Source: an uncultured Eubacteriales bacterium (GTDB taxonomy: Bacteria; Bacillota; Clostridia; Oscillospirales; CAG-272). From it: a stretch of 34,636 bases of DNA. The translations under genes were made by a program, and so were the position numbers. The DNA lies in the NCBI GenBank assembly GCA_905210485.1, contig CAJLXA010000018.1, forward strand, positions 1 through 34,636, given 5' to 3'. The notes under the pieces were generated by a model that was not told the DNA's origin, made no database searches, and was given only the letters and a program-made list of their open reading frames with translations. Shown here one piece after another: positions 32,986-34,636 of this stretch. Numbering within the stretch: the first letter of the stretch is position 1; the number at the start of each line of letters is the position of its first letter.

Positions 32986-34021
32986 TTCTGTCTGCCTGTT
33001 CGCAGCGATGGTTTTCTTTGCCCGCCCCATCTCTGTACTCATGCAGGCTCCTGCTGAAGCAGTCACTCTGACCACAAGTTATGTTCGTATCTGCGGCAGC
33101 GGTATTTTCTTCATCGTCGCCTACAACCTTCTGTCGGCGATTTTCCGTGGACTTGGCGACAGCAAGTCTCCGCTCCTGTTCGTCCTCGTCGCATGTATCG
33201 TCAACATCGTCGGCGACCTCGTTTTGGTTGCCGGTCTGCACATGGACGCAGCGGGCGCAGCATTTGCAACCGTATTTGCACAGGCGGTCAGCGTTGTCTT
33301 TGCGGTGGTTATTCTTTTCAAAAAGCAGCTGCCCTTCCGCATTGGCAAAAGCAATCTTGGCTTCAATTCCCAGTGCAGCAAATTTTTAAGCATCGGACTT
33401 CCTCTCGCCCTGCAGGAATTTCTGACCCAGGTTTCGTTCCTCGCCCTCTGCGCCTTTGTCAACCGCCTCGGCCTGGAAGCCTCCTCCGGCTATGGTGTCG
33501 CCTGTAAAATTGTCAACTTTGCAATGCTGATCCCCAGCTCCCTGATGCAGTCCATGGCGTCCTTCGTTTCCCAGAATGTCGGTGCAGGCAATGAAAAGAG
33601 AGCAAAGAGGACGATGTTTGCCGGTATTGGTGTTGGACTTGTGATAGGCTGTATAGTATTCCTGTTTGTGATGTTTAAGGGTGACCTTCTTACAGCAATA
33701 TTTACAACTGACGAGGCTGTTATACAGAATGGATATGATTACCTTAAGGGATTTGCATTAGAGACGATTGTTACTGCGATATTATTCAGTATGATTGGAT
33801 ATTTTAATGGTCATGACAAGACGGTATGGGTAATGACACAGGGATTAATCCAGACATTGCTGGTACGTCTTCCATTTGCATATGTCATGAGTATCCAACC
33901 GGATGCGAGCCTTACGAAGATTGGTCTTGCGGCGCCGGTATCGACGATGGTGGGAATTGTGCTGAATGTTGGATTTTATATTTATCTTGGAAAGCAGGAG
34001 AAGAAAATAAGTAAAAAATAA
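32975..34021 (+). CDS. MATE family efflux transporter, N-terminus missing
   Basis: About 348 residues of a MATE (multidrug and toxin extrusion) transporter, a 12-helix cation-coupled exporter normally of 440-460 residues. Recognisable are PISVLMQAP, FRGLGDSKSPLLFVLVACIVNIVGDL and the repeat-domain IGLPLALQEFLTQVSFLAL. The conserved SQNVGAGNEKRAKR and GYFNGHDKTVWVM also fit. The first 90 or so residues (two to three helices) are missing, replaced by antisense methyltransferase sequence, so the ATG at 32912 is not a real start. GC content falls sharply at about 33600, from near 60% to near 40%, together with a change to A/T-ending codons. The substrate is unknown. It belongs with the AT-rich DNA to its right. 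Confidence 0.9.
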   Translation, partial: FTLLSVCLFAAMVFFARPISVLMQAPAEAVTLTTSYVRICGSGIFFIVAYNLLSAIFRGLGDSKSPLLFVLVACIVNIVGDLVLVAGLHMDAAGAAFATVFAQAVSVVFAVVILFKKQLPFRIGKSNLGFNSQCSKFLSIGLPLALQEFLTQVSFLALCAFVNRLGLEASSGYGVACKIVNFAMLIPSSLMQSMASFVSQNVGAGNEKRAKRTMFAGIGVGLVIGCIVFLFVMFKGDLLTAIFTTDEAVIQNGYDYLKGFALETIVTAILFSMIGYFNGHDKTVWVMTQGLIQTLLVRLPFAYVMSIQPDASLTKIGLAAPVSTMVGIVLNVGFYIYLGKQEKKISKK

Positions 34022-34073
34022 AAATATTATTGTGATTATGATAAAATATAGATAATAAAAATGAAAGGAAGAA

Positions 34074-34334
34074 ATGATTCAAATTCGACCAGTTTCTGAT
34101 TTAAGAAACAAATTTCCTGAAATTGAGACAATTGTAAATAGTGGGAATCCTGTGTATTTAACTAAAAATGGATATGGAGCTATGGTTGTTTTAAGTTTAG
34201 AAGAGTATGCAAGTCTTACTGACAATGTAGAAATGAAACTTGATGAAGCAGACAGGCAGGCGGCAGCAACTGAGGAAAGACTTTCTCATGAAAGTGTATT
34301 TAAGAATGTAAGGAGCGTAATACATGGAAAATAA
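34074..34334 (+). CDS. Type II antitoxin, Phd/YefM family
   Basis: An 86-residue DNA-binding antitoxin. The N-terminal Phd/YefM fold is clear (IRPVSDLRNKFPEIETIVNSG, then PVYLTKNGYGAMVVLSLEEYASL). The C-terminal tail is charged and would neutralise the toxin. GGAAG lies 4-5 nt before the ATG. Antitoxins of this family repress their own promoter, and an AT-rich region with TTGTGA and TAAAAT/GATAAT-like elements precedes it at 34030-34056. Its last 11 nt overlap the toxin start, the normal arrangement. Base usage is AT-rich and unlike the main block. The toxin partner is truncated, so the antitoxin may be an orphan. Confidence 0.92.
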   Translation: MIQIRPVSDLRNKFPEIETIVNSGNPVYLTKNGYGAMVVLSLEEYASLTDNVEMKLDEADRQAAATEERLSHESVFKNVRSVIHGK

Positions 34335-34398
34335 ATCGTATCAACTTCGTTATCTTCCGATGTTTGAGACGGATGTGAGTTCAAAGGTTTTACAATAA
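34324..34398 (+). pseudogene. Truncated RelE/ParE-type toxin
   Basis: An ATG with AAGGAG 8-9 nt upstream starts inside the antitoxin gene and encodes MENKSYQLRYLPMFETDVSS, a typical N-terminus of RelE/ParE toxins. Four further codons and a stop follow, giving 24 residues where about 100 are expected. No continuation of the toxin appears in any frame downstream. The homology stops at about 34382. The toxin is therefore inactive here, either through a deletion or insertion or because of another joint. Confidence 0.8.
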
Positions 34399-34429
34399 TT
34401 TTTCGTGGAAAATACCAGAAAAAATTTAT

Positions 34430-34458
34430 TTGACTTTTGGAAAAACAGGAAATATAAT
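34430..34458 (+). promoter_or_regulatory. Strong promoter before tandem hairpins
   Basis: TTGACT (34430-34435), a 17-nt spacer and TATAAT (34453-34458) form a near-perfect sigma-A promoter. The expected start at about 34465 falls just before the first of two terminator-like hairpins. Confidence 0.9.
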
Positions 34459-34466
34459 AGTCACAA

Positions 34467-34514
34467 ACGAGTAGCGAGTAAGCGTAAATCCAGTTTACCT
34501 GCTGCTCGTTTTTT
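34467..34514 (+). terminator. Attenuator-like hairpin 1 with GTAAATCCAGTTTAC tip
   Basis: ACGAGTAGC (34467-34475) pairs fully with GCTGCTCGT (34501-34509, one GU). The inner GTAAAT-CCA-GTTTAC at 34484-34498 forms a second stem. A T-rich run follows the outer stem. It has the form of an intrinsic terminator placed directly after a promoter. Confidence 0.82.
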
Positions 34515-34549
34515 ATTTGTTAAAACATAATATTTGTCATGAAAAAGTG

Positions 34550-34598
34550 TGTAGCCTGTCAGCGTAAGTCCAACTTATACGACAGAGCTGCATTTTTT
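34550..34598 (+). terminator. Attenuator-like hairpin 2, related to hairpin 1
   Basis: TGTAGC-CTGTC (34550-34560) pairs with GACAG-A-GCTGCA (34581-34592). The inner GTAAGT-CCA-ACTTAT tip at 34564-34578 shares its layout and loop with hairpin 1, with base changes that preserve pairing. Six T follow. CTGCA of the 3' arm can alternatively pair with TGCAG at 34600-34604, which could act as an antiterminator. Confidence 0.82.
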
Positions 34599-34626
34599 GT
34601 GCAGAAAAGGGAGGAATGAAAACAAA

Positions 34627-34636
34627 ATGGAAGAAA
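34627..34636 (+). CDS. Start of an unidentified gene, cut by the window end
   Basis: GGGAGG at 34609-34614 is followed by an ATG at 34616, only 1 nt away, and another at 34627, 12 nt away in a different frame. One of them probably begins a gene controlled by the tandem hairpin leader. Too few codons are present to identify it. The first reading would begin MKTKWKK and the second MEE. Confidence 0.4.

Noticed and set aside
32411..33241. Single 276-residue protein made of the methyltransferase plus an N-terminal extension
   Set aside because: The first 90 residues are the reverse complement of the MATE gene and are very hydrophilic. Only the part from about 32974 leftward is methyltransferase.
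1..34636. CRISPR arrays, tRNA or rRNA genes, complete insertion sequences
   Set aside because: No regularly spaced repeats, no tRNA-like cloverleaf and no transposase or integrase gene were seen.

Overview
The window looks like a Bacillota genome segment, probably from an uncultured gut-type member of class Clostridia with moderately high GC (about 50% by eye). The evidence is the gene set and order: scpA-scpB-DUF2953-ytfJ(gerW)-dacF-rluB, infC-rpmI-rplT, smc-ftsY, and yhbY-nadD-yqeK-LCP-rsfS-leuS, together with GGAGG ribosome binding sites and sigma-A type promoters. Almost all of it is housekeeping DNA. Genus or family cannot be named safely from the sequence alone.

Layout. (1) Bases 1 to about 66 carry, on the minus strand, a piece of a type II topoisomerase B subunit (gyrB/parE) abutting recO, so the left edge looks like a joint. 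(2) recO and mutS2 run rightward to a bidirectional terminator at about 3250. (3) Eleven genes run leftward from lon (12937) to a small membrane protein (3267): lon, ysxC, M50 protease, scpA, scpB, DUF2953, ytfJ, dacF, rluB, a GNAT-like gene and a TIGR04086-like gene, with tiny gaps or overlaps. (4) A control region of about 600 bp (12938-13535) lies between lon and infC. It holds a lon promoter, a probable small RNA with its own consensus promoter and two terminators on the minus strand, and an infC promoter with a leader that contains an attenuator. (5) Seventeen genes run rightward from infC to leuS (13536-32349): infC, rpmI, rplT, trmH-like, dprA, topA, trmFO, plsX, smc, ftsY, rdgB, yhbY, nadD, yqeK, LCP, rsfS and leuS. 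They often overlap by ATGA or about 20 nt. (6) A strong terminator separates leuS from the convergent 3' part of an rlmI-like methyltransferase gene, which breaks off at about 32975. (7) From there to the end the DNA is foreign: a MATE transporter lacking its N-terminus, itself composed of a GC-rich and an AT-rich half, then an AT-rich Phd/YefM antitoxin, a toxin gene truncated after 24 codons, a consensus promoter, two related terminator-like RNA hairpins in tandem, and the first codons of another gene.

How the genes work together. The two large divergent clusters combine translation (IF-3, L35, L20, rRNA modification, RsfS, LeuS, YsxC, YhbY), chromosome organisation (SMC with both kleisin partners ScpA and ScpB), DNA processing (TopA, DprA, RecO, MutS2), protein quality control (Lon), membrane and wall functions (PlsX, DacF, LCP, FtsY) and metabolite housekeeping (RdgB, NadD, YqeK, TrmFO).

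Most notable observations. Both window edges look chimeric (assembly artefact or real rearrangement). There is a predicted unassigned small RNA between lon and infC. infC appears to start at AUC. A tandem attenuator-like leader at the right end has two hairpins sharing a core with compensatory changes. I found no CRISPR array, tRNA, rRNA or complete insertion sequence.
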